A stretch of 64,000 nucleotides of DNA from DSOI01 sp041394885 (GTDB lineage Bacteria; Acidobacteriota; Terriglobia; Bryobacterales; Bryobacteraceae). The first letter of the stretch is position 1; each line of letters opens with the position of its first letter. The stretch covers positions 62,001 through 126,000 of the forward strand of contig JAWKHI010000016.1 in the NCBI GenBank assembly GCA_041394885.1. The letters run 5' to 3'. Below the pieces are notes generated by a model, which worked only from the letters and a program-made list of their open reading frames with translations, searched no databases and was not told where the DNA came from. Position numbers and translations under genes: made by a program. Of the stretch, positions 44,962-53,155 are shown in pieces.

Positions 44962-45043
44962 GGAACGATCATCGTACAGAAGAGCGGGCACTTGTAATGG
45001 CGAATCTCGACAAACTGCGGGGTCGACAGTGCGGTTGGCGTAG

Positions 45044-45063
45044 GGTGGCTGGGAGGCAGGGAT
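45044..45063. repeat. 20-bp direct repeat of the tRNA-Gln 3' end (att-like)
   Basis: These 20 bases are identical and in the same orientation to 46196-46215, which covers the CCA end, acceptor strand and part of the T arm of tRNA-Gln. Beyond 20 bases a weaker match continues (GATCG versus GATTCG). The tRNA 3' end faces this copy, the geometry of an element integrated into a tRNA gene. Confidence 0.6.
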
Positions 45064-45178
45064 CGCCCGCCCGGGGCCTGCCAGGTTCTTGAAAAAATTC
45101 CACGAGGCACCCGCTGGCCCACTTGAAGGCCTCGTCGGCTCGATTTCCGATGACTCCGCCTACGATCGCGGCCACCAA

Positions 45179-45236
45179 CTGGTGACCGCGCTGCAGTCGG
45201 AGCAGGCTTGATCCGATGCTCCCGTTCAAGCTCGTT
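45179..45236 (+). repeat. 58-bp exact copy of the pta-deacetylase gene junction
   Basis: These 58 bases are identical to 53098-53155 and in the same orientation. They contain the last ten codons and stop of pta plus the start codon and first seven codons of the deacetylase gene, but neither gene is present here. The matches end sharply on both sides (45178 A versus T; 45237 G versus T). Confidence 0.85.
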
Positions 45237-45522
45237 GGAAATAGGTTCCATAGTTTTGTGAAATTCTATCCCAATCAACCACTTACACGCCAACCTCCTT
45301 GACACCCGTTGCGATCCTGTAACCGAAGGCAGACACCGCGCTCCTTCCGGCTGCGGAAAACGAATTTTGCGCACAAACGAACTCACGGAAGGTGAACTAC
45401 GATCTCATTTCGCGCGAATTCGACATGTCGCCTTGGCCGCCGCTGATCGGACCACTCGCGAGGTGCACCGTTTGCCGTGGCCGCCGGGCGCCTCCTGCTA
45501 TGATGCTGTCAGGGTCAAGGCG

Positions 45523-45837
45523 ATGCGGAACGAGATTCCCTTTCCGAAGGAGCGGCTCGGCGGATTCTGTCGAAGATGGAAGATCGCTGAACTCCGGGTG
45601 TTCGGGTCGGCCTTGCGGAATGACTTTCATCGGAACAGCGATCTCGACCTGCTCGTAAGGTTCGACGCGGACGCCGACTGGAGCCTCTTGGATCACGTCG
45701 CGATGGAAGAGGAACTCGCCGGCATCGTTGGCCGCAAGGTCGATCTCGTCTCCCAACGCGCGATCGAGCGAAGTTCGAACTGGGTCCGGCGAAACGCCAT
45801 CTTGGACAGCGCGGAGCCATTCTTTGCGCCGCGATGA
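45523..45837 (+). CDS. mntA: MNT-domain nucleotidyltransferase antitoxin (MntA-like)
   Basis: 104 residues from the ATG at 45523, with AAGG just upstream. The minimal nucleotidyltransferase motif GSALRNDFHRNSDLDLLV (GSx10DxD) carries the two metal Asp residues, and VGRKVDLVSQRAIE supplies the third. In MntA-HepT systems this protein adds AMP to a tyrosine of the HEPN toxin to neutralise it. The 3' end overlaps the HEPN start by 14 bases, so the two are coupled. An open frame continues upstream to 45367, but its residues do not match the family. Confidence 0.82.
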   Translation: MRNEIPFPKERLGGFCRRWKIAELRVFGSALRNDFHRNSDLDLLVRFDADADWSLLDHVAMEEELAGIVGRKVDLVSQRAIERSSNWVRRNAILDSAEPFFAPR

Positions 45838-46159
45838 CGCTCATTTGCTCGACATCCTTCGCGCAGCCCGCCTGACGATCGAATTCAAGGGACCTGCGGC
45901 GAAGGCGGAGTTCCTCGAGGACGCGAAGACTCAATCCGCTGTATTGCACCAACTTCTGATCATCGGCGAGGCGGTAAAAAGGTTGTCTCCCGAATTCCGG
46001 GCGACGCACTCCTCGGTGCCTTGGAAGCTGATTGCCGGAACCCGTGACATGCTCATCCACTCCTACGACGCGGTGGACCTCGCGGAGGTCTGGAATATGG
46101 TGACCTACGACCTGCCAGAGCTTATCCGGCTGATCGAACCGTTGGCGCCGGATCATTGA
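45824..46159 (+). CDS. hepT: HEPN-domain ribonuclease toxin (HepT-like, DUF86)
   Basis: About 111 residues from a TTG at 45824 (MRRDDAHLLDILRAARLTIE); this fits the family length of 110-115 and overlaps the antitoxin stop. The HEPN active site R-x4-H is TRDMLIHSYDAVD. Conserved helices LLIIGEAVKRLSPEF and DLPELIRLIEP flank it. No Tyr lies two residues after the His exactly as RxxxxHxY predicts, but IHSY (His-Ser-Tyr) provides H-x-Y, the modified Tyr. HEPN toxins cut RNA, often tRNA. It stops 38 bases before tRNA-Gln. Confidence 0.82.
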   Translation: MRRDDAHLLDILRAARLTIEFKGPAAKAEFLEDAKTQSAVLHQLLIIGEAVKRLSPEFRATHSSVPWKLIAGTRDMLIHSYDAVDLAEVWNMVTYDLPELIRLIEPLAPDH

Positions 46160-46197
46160 ATACCACCCGCCTCGGCACTGCTTCAGCGTATCGAAGG

Positions 46198-46271
46198 TGG
46201 CTGGGAGGCAGGGATTCGAACCCCGATACGCGGCTCCAGAGGCCGCAGTCTTACCGTTAGACGACCTCCCA
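46198..46271 (-). tRNA. tRNA-Gln (anticodon CTG)
   Basis: Reading the minus strand from 46271, the 7-bp acceptor TGGGAGG pairs with CCTCCCA, the discriminator is G and CCA is encoded. The anticodon stem-loop is GCGGC-CTCTGGA-GCCGC with anticodon CTG, and the T arm contains GTTCGAATC. U1-A72 at the end of the acceptor is usual for bacterial tRNA-Gln. Length is 74 bases with CCA. A 20-bp copy of its 3' end lies at 45044. Confidence 0.95.
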
Positions 46272-46327
46272 GCAAGGAAGGCACTCTTGTCATTATAGCC
46301 GTTTCCCGCCTCTGTTACAGTGGCCTC

Positions 46328-48040
46328 ATGCCGCGTTTCTTCCTCCTTGCCGCCGGACTCCTCGCCTTCTCCCTCCACGCCGAGGACGCCGTCTATCACA
46401 ACGGCAAGATCATCACCATGGGCGGACCCGCCAAGACTGCCGAAGCCTTCCTCGTCCGCGGCAACACCTTCGCCGCCGTCGGCTCCAACGCCCAGGTCCT
46501 CGCCGCCGCCGGACCCGGCATCAGGCGCATCGATCTCGGCGGCCGCACCGTCGTCCCCGGCATCAACGATTCCCACACCCACCCCATCGGCGCCGCCCTC
46601 GCCGAAATCGACGGCGAAGTCCCCTCGCTCGATTCCATCGCCGCCGTGCAAGGCTATATTCGCAAGCTGGTCGCCACACAGCCGCGCGGCGGGCTCATCT
46701 TCGTTCCCAAGATCTACGCCACGCGCATGGCCGAGCGCCGCTACCCCACCCGTTACGACCTCGACGCCGCCAGCGGCGCACGCGAAGCCATGACCGACAA
46801 TTCCTACGCCTCCGTGCTCAACTCCGTTCTCCTGCGCCGCCTCAACATCACCCGCGACACGCCCCAGCCAACGAACGGCAAGATCATCAAAGACGACAAG
46901 GGCGAACCCACCGGGCTCATTCTCGGCGCGCGCCAGATCGTCGCCCCCCTGCTCAGTGCGCGCGTCTTCACCGCCGAAGAGCAACTGCGGTCTCTCCAGG
47001 CGATGCAGGCCGCCTACAATCGCGTCGGCATCACCTCCACCGGCGATCGCGGCCAAGGCCCGGAAGGTTTCCGCGTCTATCAGGAATTGAAGCGCCGTGG
47101 CGGGATGACCGTCCGCACCGCCGTCACCTATCGCATCACCGCCGCCGGCAAGCCCGACGATGTGGTGCGTCAGGTGGAGGCGATTCCGTTCGTCACCGGG
47201 TGGGGTGATGACTGGCTTCGCGTCGGTCCGGTGAAGTCCGTCGTCGACGGCGGCATTCTCATCGGCACCGCCTACCTGCGCGCCCCTTATGGCATGAACA
47301 CGCAGGTCTACGGCTATCAGGACCCCGACTATCGCGGCGTCCTCAACGTGCCCCGCGAAAATCTGATCGCCATGGCGCGCTCCGCCAATCGGCTCGGCTG
47401 GCAGATGACCTCGCACACCACGGGCGGCGGCGCCATCGACGCGCTGCTCGACGCCTATGAGGAAGCCGACAAGGACACCCCAATCCGCGGCCGCCGCTTC
47501 ACGGTCACGCACGGCAATTTCCCGAACGCCGCGGCGATCGAAAAAGCGCGGCGCCTGGGCGTCCTGTTCGATTGCCAGCCGCAATGGCACCACTTCGACG
47601 GCCCCGCGCTGGCGCCCGTGTTCGGCCCCGAACGGACCAAATGGTTTCTCCCCCTCCGCGCGATGTTCGACGCCGGACTCATCGTCGCCGGCGGTTCCGA
47701 TCACATGATCAAGTTCGATTCGCGCAAATCGATCAACGCCTACCATCCGTTCTACGCCATGTGGATGACCGTCACCCGCAAAACCGCCGATGGCTCCGTG
47801 CTCGGCCCCGAGCAGCGCATCACGCGCGAGGAGGCGTTGCGCATGTGGACCGTCAACCCCGCCTACCTCACCTTCGAAGAAAAACAGAAGGGCTCCATCG
47901 AAGCGGGTAAACTCGCCGACTTCGCCGTGATTGACCGTGACTTTCTCACCGTTCCCGAGGACGAGATCAAGGACATCGAGACCGTACTGACGGTGGTGGA
48001 CGGCAAGGCCGTCTACCGCAGCCCCTCCTGGCCGCGATAA
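46328..48040 (+). CDS. Exported amidohydrolase (YtcJ-like)
   Basis: 570 residues with a signal peptide (MPRFFLLAAGLLAFSLHAED). The metal-dependent hydrolase layout is clear: YHNGKIITMGGPAKT (N-terminal sandwich strand), VPGINDSHTHP (metal His-x-His), MTSHTTGGGAIDALLDAY, RFTVTHGNFPN (metal His), and VAGGSDHMIKFDSRKSI with the C-terminal GSIEAGKLADFAVID. It likely hydrolyses an amide or cyclic amide in the periplasm; no substrate is implied by neighbours. A TACAGT box (46316-46321) six bases before the ATG suggests a leaderless or very short leader. Its stop abuts the stop of the opposing M81 gene. Confidence 0.85.
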   Translation: MPRFFLLAAGLLAFSLHAEDAVYHNGKIITMGGPAKTAEAFLVRGNTFAAVGSNAQVLAAAGPGIRRIDLGGRTVVPGINDSHTHPIGAALAEIDGEVPSLDSIAAVQGYIRKLVATQPRGGLIFVPKIYATRMAERRYPTRYDLDAASGAREAMTDNSYASVLNSVLLRRLNITRDTPQPTNGKIIKDDKGEPTGLILGARQIVAPLLSARVFTAEEQLRSLQAMQAAYNRVGITSTGDRGQGPEGFRVYQELKRRGGMTVRTAVTYRITAAGKPDDVVRQVEAIPFVTGWGDDWLRVGPVKSVVDGGILIGTAYLRAPYGMNTQVYGYQDPDYRGVLNVPRENLIAMARSANRLGWQMTSHTTGGGAIDALLDAYEEADKDTPIRGRRFTVTHGNFPNAAAIEKARRLGVLFDCQPQWHHFDGPALAPVFGPERTKWFLPLRAMFDAGLIVAGGSDHMIKFDSRKSINAYHPFYAMWMTVTRKTADGSVLGPEQRITREEALRMWTVNPAYLTFEEKQKGSIEAGKLADFAVIDRDFLTVPEDEIKDIETVLTVVDGKAVYRSPSWPR

Positions 48041-49528
48041 CTACGCCTGGTAGTCCACGTCATCCAACGGCCAGATCGGCCGCCCGATGCGCCGCCAAGG
48101 CAGCGTCTTCAGATTCGCCGTCGACACGCCCGGGGTGTCCACCACAAAGATGCGCCGCGCGATCGGCTCATAGCAGGCGCGGAATCCGTTGGGCGATTTC
48201 ACCACCACGATCTGGCAATGCAGCGGCTCGATCCCATGGCTGCGGAACAACTCCGGATCCACCGTCATCGCGGAACGCGATGCAATCAGAATCCGCACCC
48301 GGCCGCACTCGAGCACCACGCTCGGCCCCATATCGGTTTCGATGCCCGTGTTGTATCCGCGCGCCCGCGCCGTCCATCGTCCGTCCGAGATCAGCCGCAC
48401 CCTTCCGGTGACGCGCACCGGCTTCGAATTCCGCTTGTCGTAGCAACCGCCAACACGCATCGTCACCGTGGCGCCGATCCCGGCGTCGATCGCGGTGCGC
48501 GCCGCCGAGGGATCCACCAGAAAGATGGTCGCGTCACCGGTGAGCGGGGCTTTGAGCAGCGGACGCAGCACGCCGGTGGAATCGCCCGGCGAGCCCGATC
48601 CGGTGGAATCCGACGATTCCGCCAAAACCACCGGACCCTCGCCCAGCGCGATGGCCGCGGCGATCGCCCGATCCGGCGGCGTGAGTTCCGGCACGAATTC
48701 CTCGCGGCCCCGCCACCACGCGCGCGCCAGCGTCCGCGCCTGCCGCTCGGCCCCCTTCGCGTCGCCGTTGGTGACGCTCACTACCGCGCATCCCATCTCC
48801 TCCACATCCATCCACGGCTGCACCGGAAACAGCGAGACAGCCTCGGCCGCTCCGGTGGACTCCCATCGTTCGGCGCGCCGCATTAGCCGCCCGAAAGGTC
48901 CGCTGGCCGACTGCGAATTCTCCGCATTCACAATCAGCGGCAGTTTCGCCCGGCGCATCACCGGTTTGCACTCCCCGGCCAGGATCCGCAGCAGCAGCCG
49001 CGCGGCCTTGGCGCCGGTCTCGAACATGTCGATGTGCGGATAGGTGTGATACCCCACGATCGCCGTCGCCCGCTCCACCATCGCGCGCGTCACGTTGGCG
49101 TGCAGATCGAGCGTCAGCACGATCGGTTTGTCCGGCCCCAGGATCTCGCGCGCCAGCCCCAGCACATGCCCTTCCACGTCGTCGACACCCGCGGCGGTTT
49201 GTGCTCCGTGCATCGCCAGCAGCAGTGCATCGGCATCGGCGTGAGCGCGGAGGGCGCGCGCGAACTCATCCATCAGCCGCGCGAAATCGCCGCCCAGGCA
49301 GCGGTTGGCCGTGATCGCCCACGCCGCGCACACCGGTGCGGTCTCCACGCGCTTCCCCTGGCGGTCGAGCACATCGAGAAAGCCTCCCATCTCGGTGAGC
49401 TTGCGTTGATGACGCCGCCGGGCTTGTTCTCCAAAGACAGGAGAGAAGTCCTCATACCGCGTGGCGACCGGAGAGAACGTATTGGCTTCCTGAAGGATCG
49501 AAGCGATCGCGATTTTTACCGTCTTCAC
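48041..49528 (-). CDS. M81-family metallopeptidase (MlrC-like)
   Basis: 495 residues from a GTG at 49528 (VKTVKIAIASILQEANTFSP). The N-terminal metal site shows LLLAMHGAQTAAGVDDVEGH, VLTLDLHANVTRAMVERA and GYHTYPHIDMFETG, the DUF1485/M81 signature. The C-terminal MlrC part holds AESSDSTGSGSPGDSTGVLR and RTAIDAGIGATVTMRVGG. MlrC is known for the last step of microcystin breakdown, but the wider family acts on unknown peptides. The GTG overlaps the response regulator stop (GTGA), so a two-component system is co-transcribed with it, an unusual setting. Confidence 0.88.
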   Translation of the reverse strand: MKTVKIAIASILQEANTFSPVATRYEDFSPVFGEQARRRHQRKLTEMGGFLDVLDRQGKRVETAPVCAAWAITANRCLGGDFARLMDEFARALRAHADADALLLAMHGAQTAAGVDDVEGHVLGLAREILGPDKPIVLTLDLHANVTRAMVERATAIVGYHTYPHIDMFETGAKAARLLLRILAGECKPVMRRAKLPLIVNAENSQSASGPFGRLMRRAERWESTGAAEAVSLFPVQPWMDVEEMGCAVVSVTNGDAKGAERQARTLARAWWRGREEFVPELTPPDRAIAAAIALGEGPVVLAESSDSTGSGSPGDSTGVLRPLLKAPLTGDATIFLVDPSAARTAIDAGIGATVTMRVGGCYDKRNSKPVRVTGRVRLISDGRWTARARGYNTGIETDMGPSVVLECGRVRILIASRSAMTVDPELFRSHGIEPLHCQIVVVKSPNGFRACYEPIARRIFVVDTPGVSTANLKTLPWRRIGRPIWPLDDVDYQA

Positions 49529-50211
49529 GGAAGAAAACGATATCCCACACCGCGTACCGTCTGCAAATAGCGCGGACGCTCGGGGTTTTCCTCGAGCTTC
49601 TGACGCAGCCACGCGACGTGGACATCCACCGTGCGCGAGGTCACCGACGGCTGGTATTCCCAAACCGATTGCAGCAGGTCTTCGCGCGACACGGCTTTCT
49701 CGCGATGATCGATCAGGTAGCGCAGAAGCTGCAGTTCCTTCGCCGCGAGATTCACGGGCTCCCCGCTCTTCACCACGTCGCCGCTTTCGAAATCCACGTC
49801 CACCTCGCCGAACTGGAACCGGCGCACCGGACGCAGCCCCTCTTTGTGGACGCGCCGCACCAGCGCCTCCACCCGCGCCAGCAGTTCCGACGGATCGAAC
49901 GGTTTGGCCAGGTAATCGTCCGCGCCGAGCTTGAGGCCGGTCACGCGATCGGGCACGCGCGTCTTGGCCGTCAGCATCAGGATCGGAATGTCGAAGCCTT
50001 GTTGCCGCAGATCGCGGCATATGTCGAAGCCGTTCTTACCCGGCAACATCACGTCGAGAATCACCAGGTGATGCTGCCGGCTGGACGCTCTCTCGAAACC
50101 CGCGATTCCGTCGGTAGCGCTTTCCACCTCATAGCCTTCCGACAACAGGAGGTCCGTCACCGTAATCACCAGGCCCGGTTCGTCTTCAACCAGCAGTATG
50201 CGCAAATTCAT
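49525..50211 (-). CDS. OmpR-family response regulator
   Basis: 228 residues from the ATG at 50211 (MNLRILLVEDEPG); a Met four codons earlier is possible. The receiver has the acidic pair EDE, phosphoacceptor Asp53 in LVILDVMLPGKNG, Thr in LMLTAK and Lys in DYLAKPFD. The winged-helix DNA-binding domain follows (LAAKELQLLRYLIDHREKAV, VTSRTVDVHVAWLRQKLEEN, TVRGVGYRFLP). It should be phosphorylated by the kinase encoded just upstream, whose last 26 bases overlap its start, and regulate transcription, possibly of its own operon with the M81 gene. Confidence 0.92.
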   Translation of the reverse strand: MNLRILLVEDEPGLVITVTDLLLSEGYEVESATDGIAGFERASSRQHHLVILDVMLPGKNGFDICRDLRQQGFDIPILMLTAKTRVPDRVTGLKLGADDYLAKPFDPSELLARVEALVRRVHKEGLRPVRRFQFGEVDVDFESGDVVKSGEPVNLAAKELQLLRYLIDHREKAVSREDLLQSVWEYQPSVTSRTVDVHVAWLRQKLEENPERPRYLQTVRGVGYRFLP

Positions 50212-52054
50212 CCCTCTGTTCAACCGGAATCGCCGGAATCCGCACCGTGAACTCCGTTTGCCGGCCGGGTTCGCTCATCGCCGTGATGGTGCCTTCGTGC
50301 GCTTCCACGATCTTCTTCGCCAAATTCAGCCCAAGGCCCGTGCCATGCACTTGATCGTCCACCGCGCGCTTGCCCCGGTAGAACGGCGTGAAGATGCGGT
50401 CGATCTCGGCCGCCGGTATTCCCGGACCGCGATCCGCCACCCGGATCTCCACCCATTCCCGTCCTTTCGCGTCCACCGCGCGGATCGCCGAAACGCCGAT
50501 CCAGCCGCCCTCCCACCCATATTTCGCCGCGTTGCCGATCAGGTTCTGCACCGCCTGTTTCAGCGCCACCGCATCCCCCGACACCGGCGGCAACTCCGGT
50601 TCGATGGCTTTTTCTAACGTGCAAGCGGATTCGTTGAGCGCGCGGCTGCTCGCCTCGATCGCCTCTTCCACGATGCTGCCTGCCGACATCGGCTCCCGCA
50701 CCGCCAGCGCCGAGCCCGAACGCGTGCGCGCGAAGCGCAGCACCTGTTCGACGATTGCCGTCAACCGTTCACTCTCGGCATGGATCATCTCGCCGTACTT
50801 CTTCATCTGCGCCGGATCTTTCACCACGCCTTTCTTGAGGTTGAACGCCGCGCTGGCAATCACGCTCAGCGGCGTACGCAGTTCGTGCGAAATGCCGGAG
50901 ATGAACTCCACTTGCAGCTCCGCCAGCCGCTGCGCGTTCCGGTTGAAGCGCATCAGCGCCAGCGCACTGCCGAGAATCAGCAGGATGATGGCGCCGGTGA
51001 GCGCCGCGTTGCGCAGGTGCGCGCGCCGCACGGCCGCTTCGAGTGACCCGCTCTGATGCCGCGCCAGCAGTTCCCAGCGGCCCCGCCCTTCGCCGCCTTC
51101 CGGCCTCGGCGGACCACCGCCCCTCTTGGCTCCGCCGGCCGGCGGCGGCTCCGCCCCGTTCCCAAAAGCGCCGCCGGAGGCCGCACCCTCATTGCGCGGT
51201 GAGCCCGGCGGCCGCCGAACATTGATGACATCGTCGAACCGGATCTCGAACAATCGAACCCGCGCGTCGGCGCCGCGCGCATCGCCGATCTCGGCGCCGG
51301 ACCGGAAGATCTCCACCGCCGGGTCCGCCAGGGACCGGATTTCCAGTTCGAACTCCCGCACCCCACGGTCGGTGAGCTGCGTCTGCACGATCTGCGGGAT
51401 CACTTCCTTCCGGACGTAGTCGAGGTCAAGCTCGAACAGGAGCCACTCCACCGGGTCCGCGAATTCGCGCCTCCGGCCCGCGGCCGGCGGCCCGCTCTGG
51501 CTGCGCGGCGCAAAGCGCGGGATTTCGAAAACCGCCGATTCGCGTTCGGCGATCGGCCCGAACAGCCGGCCTCGCGCGATCCGGCCGGCCAGATTGTCGC
51601 GGATACGGCTCCACTCGGCGGGCCACTCGGCGGCGACGAACGCGCCGTTGGGGTCCAGCCGGTGCACGATGCCCGGCGATTCTGGCGCCGTTCCCCCCGG
51701 GCTCGGTTCGCCCGGCAGGACGCGATACACACGCCGGAACAGGCCCGGGTAGTTGCCGCTTTCGCGCCACCGCATGTAGCCGCGCAGGTAGGCGGTTTCC
51801 CATTCCTCCTGCGGTAGACCGGACGCTTCGCGCACCATCGCCCGCACCCCGCGCGTCACCACAGCGTCGAACTGATTGCCCACACTCCGCAAAGACCCCT
51901 CCAGCGCCTCGCGCCGCCGGTAGCTCTCCGCGTCGCTCACCTCACGCAAGGAACTGTACTCCAGCACCGCCAGCGCCAGGCACAATACGCTCAGGGCCCC
52001 CAGCAGGAACCAGGACACAGAACGCCGCCGGAAGTCAGGATCGCTCCAATTCAC
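50186..52054 (-). CDS. Membrane sensor histidine kinase
   Basis: 622 residues from a GTG at 52054. The first TM helix (about 13-33) and the second (about 352-368) enclose a periplasmic sensor region of about 320 residues, whose last part (about 280-326) is a Gly/Pro/Ala/Glu-rich low-complexity stretch. The DHp helix carries His390 in GISHELRTPLSVIASAA. The ATPase domain has LKQAVQNLIGNAAKYGW (N box), RVADRGPGIPAAEI (G1) and GTGLGLNLAKKIVEAHEG (G2). It pairs with the OmpR-type regulator that follows. The ligand is unknown. Confidence 0.9.
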   Translation of the reverse strand: MNWSDPDFRRRSVSWFLLGALSVLCLALAVLEYSSLREVSDAESYRRREALEGSLRSVGNQFDAVVTRGVRAMVREASGLPQEEWETAYLRGYMRWRESGNYPGLFRRVYRVLPGEPSPGGTAPESPGIVHRLDPNGAFVAAEWPAEWSRIRDNLAGRIARGRLFGPIAERESAVFEIPRFAPRSQSGPPAAGRRREFADPVEWLLFELDLDYVRKEVIPQIVQTQLTDRGVREFELEIRSLADPAVEIFRSGAEIGDARGADARVRLFEIRFDDVINVRRPPGSPRNEGAASGGAFGNGAEPPPAGGAKRGGGPPRPEGGEGRGRWELLARHQSGSLEAAVRRAHLRNAALTGAIILLILGSALALMRFNRNAQRLAELQVEFISGISHELRTPLSVIASAAFNLKKGVVKDPAQMKKYGEMIHAESERLTAIVEQVLRFARTRSGSALAVREPMSAGSIVEEAIEASSRALNESACTLEKAIEPELPPVSGDAVALKQAVQNLIGNAAKYGWEGGWIGVSAIRAVDAKGREWVEIRVADRGPGIPAAEIDRIFTPFYRGKRAVDDQVHGTGLGLNLAKKIVEAHEGTITAMSEPGRQTEFTVRIPAIPVEQRDEFAHTAG

Positions 52055-52170
52055 GCTGCTTCGATCATACGCCCGCCCGCCCGCGATTGCGTGTAAAGAA
52101 AAATCAAGCCGTATCGGGCCTGGAAGGCTCGCCGCAGCCATCCGGCAAGGGCGGTTATCCTAGATGGAAT

Positions 52171-53130
52171 ATGTCTCTGCCGGACTCGGCCATTCAGTTT
52201 CTCCAATCCCAGGCCGAGCGCGTCCGCGGGTTGCCGCGCCGCAGGAAGATCGTCTTCCCCGAGGGCAATGACCCGCGCGTCCGCGAAGCCGCCGCCCGCC
52301 TCCAAAGCGAAGGGCTCATCGACCCCGTTCTCATCACCGATCCGGCTTCCGAGCCCCGGAAAGACCGGTATGCCGACCTCCTCCATGAGCGCCGCCGCGC
52401 CAAGGGTCTCACCCGCCTCGAAGCCGGCCAACTCGTCCTCCAGCCGCTCTATCTCGGGTGCCTGATGGTTTCCGCCGGCGACGCCGACGGCTTCGTGGGC
52501 GGGGCCGCCAACAGCACCGCCGATACCGTCCGCGCCGCCTTGCAGTGCATCGGCGCCCGCCCCCACGTCCGCACCGTTTCCACTTTCATGCTGTTATGCG
52601 TGCGCGACGCCTCCTTCGGCCACAACGGCATCCTGACCATCGCCGATCCGGCCATGGTGATCGATCCCACGCCGTCGGAACTCGCCGACATCACGGTGGC
52701 CACCGCCGCCAGCACCCGCGCGCTGTTCGGCATCGAGCCCGTCGTGGCGATGCTTTCTTTCTCCACCAAAGGCAGCGGCAGGCACAAGAAGTCGGACGCG
52801 GTGGTGGAAGCCTTCCGCATCGTGCAGGCGCGCGCCCCCGATCTCCACGTCGACGCGGAACTGCAGGCCGACGCCGCGCTCGTCGATGCCGTCGGTCGAT
52901 CCAAGGCTCCCGGATCCACCGTGGCCGGCAAAGCGAACACGCTCATCTTTCCCGACATCAACGCCGCCAACATCGGCTACAAACTCGTGGAGCGTCTGGG
53001 CGGCGCATCCGCCATTGGTCCGTTTCTGCAGGGGCTCGCCCGCCCCGCCAATGACCTGTCCCGCGGATGCTCGGCTACCGACATCTACGGCGTCGCTCTG
53101 GTGACCGCGCTGCAGTCGGAGCAGGCTTGA
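52171..53130 (+). CDS. pta: Phosphate acetyltransferase
   Basis: 319 residues from the ATG at 52171, matching the family's short (EutD-type) form. Key blocks: RRRKIVFPEGNDPRVREAAA, GFVGGAANSTADTVRAALQC, VAMLSFSTKGSGRHKKSDAV, LHVDAELQADAALV and the C-terminal NTLIFPDINAANIGYKLVER. It interconverts acetyl-CoA and acetyl phosphate in acetate metabolism. A TATCCT box (52156-52161) implies a short leader. The deacetylase gene begins four bases after its stop. A 58-bp copy of that junction lies at 45179. Confidence 0.92.
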   Translation: MSLPDSAIQFLQSQAERVRGLPRRRKIVFPEGNDPRVREAAARLQSEGLIDPVLITDPASEPRKDRYADLLHERRRAKGLTRLEAGQLVLQPLYLGCLMVSAGDADGFVGGAANSTADTVRAALQCIGARPHVRTVSTFMLLCVRDASFGHNGILTIADPAMVIDPTPSELADITVATAASTRALFGIEPVVAMLSFSTKGSGRHKKSDAVVEAFRIVQARAPDLHVDAELQADAALVDAVGRSKAPGSTVAGKANTLIFPDINAANIGYKLVERLGGASAIGPFLQGLARPANDLSRGCSATDIYGVALVTALQSEQA

Positions 53131-53155
53131 TCCGATGCTCCCGTTCAAGCTCGTT
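53098..53155 (+). repeat. Source copy of the 58-bp duplication
   Basis: This segment spans the end of pta and the start of the deacetylase gene and is identical to 45179-45236. As it forms working parts of two genes here, this is taken as the original. Confidence 0.85.

Larger units (their letters stand above)
44962..45522. other. Gene-poor stretch holding a tRNA 3'-end copy and a 58-bp chromosomal duplication
   Basis: I see no convincing gene here. It holds the 20-bp tRNA-Gln fragment (45044-45063), the 58-bp copy of the pta/deacetylase junction (45179-45236) and an AT-richer patch (45237-45320) unlike the surroundings. A frame at 45367-45522 that joins the MNT gene has poor codon use and is not counted as coding. 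Confidence 0.5.

Noticed and set aside
45367..45522. N-terminal extension of the MNT antitoxin
   Set aside because: The extra residues do not fit the family and the ATG at 45523 has a ribosome site and the normal protein length.
45515..47746. A 743-codon open frame on the minus strand opposite the amidohydrolase
   Set aside because: It is a shadow of the GC-rich plus-strand gene, reads through the tRNA and the MNT-HEPN pair, and is rich in Gly/Asp/Val repeats without any domain.
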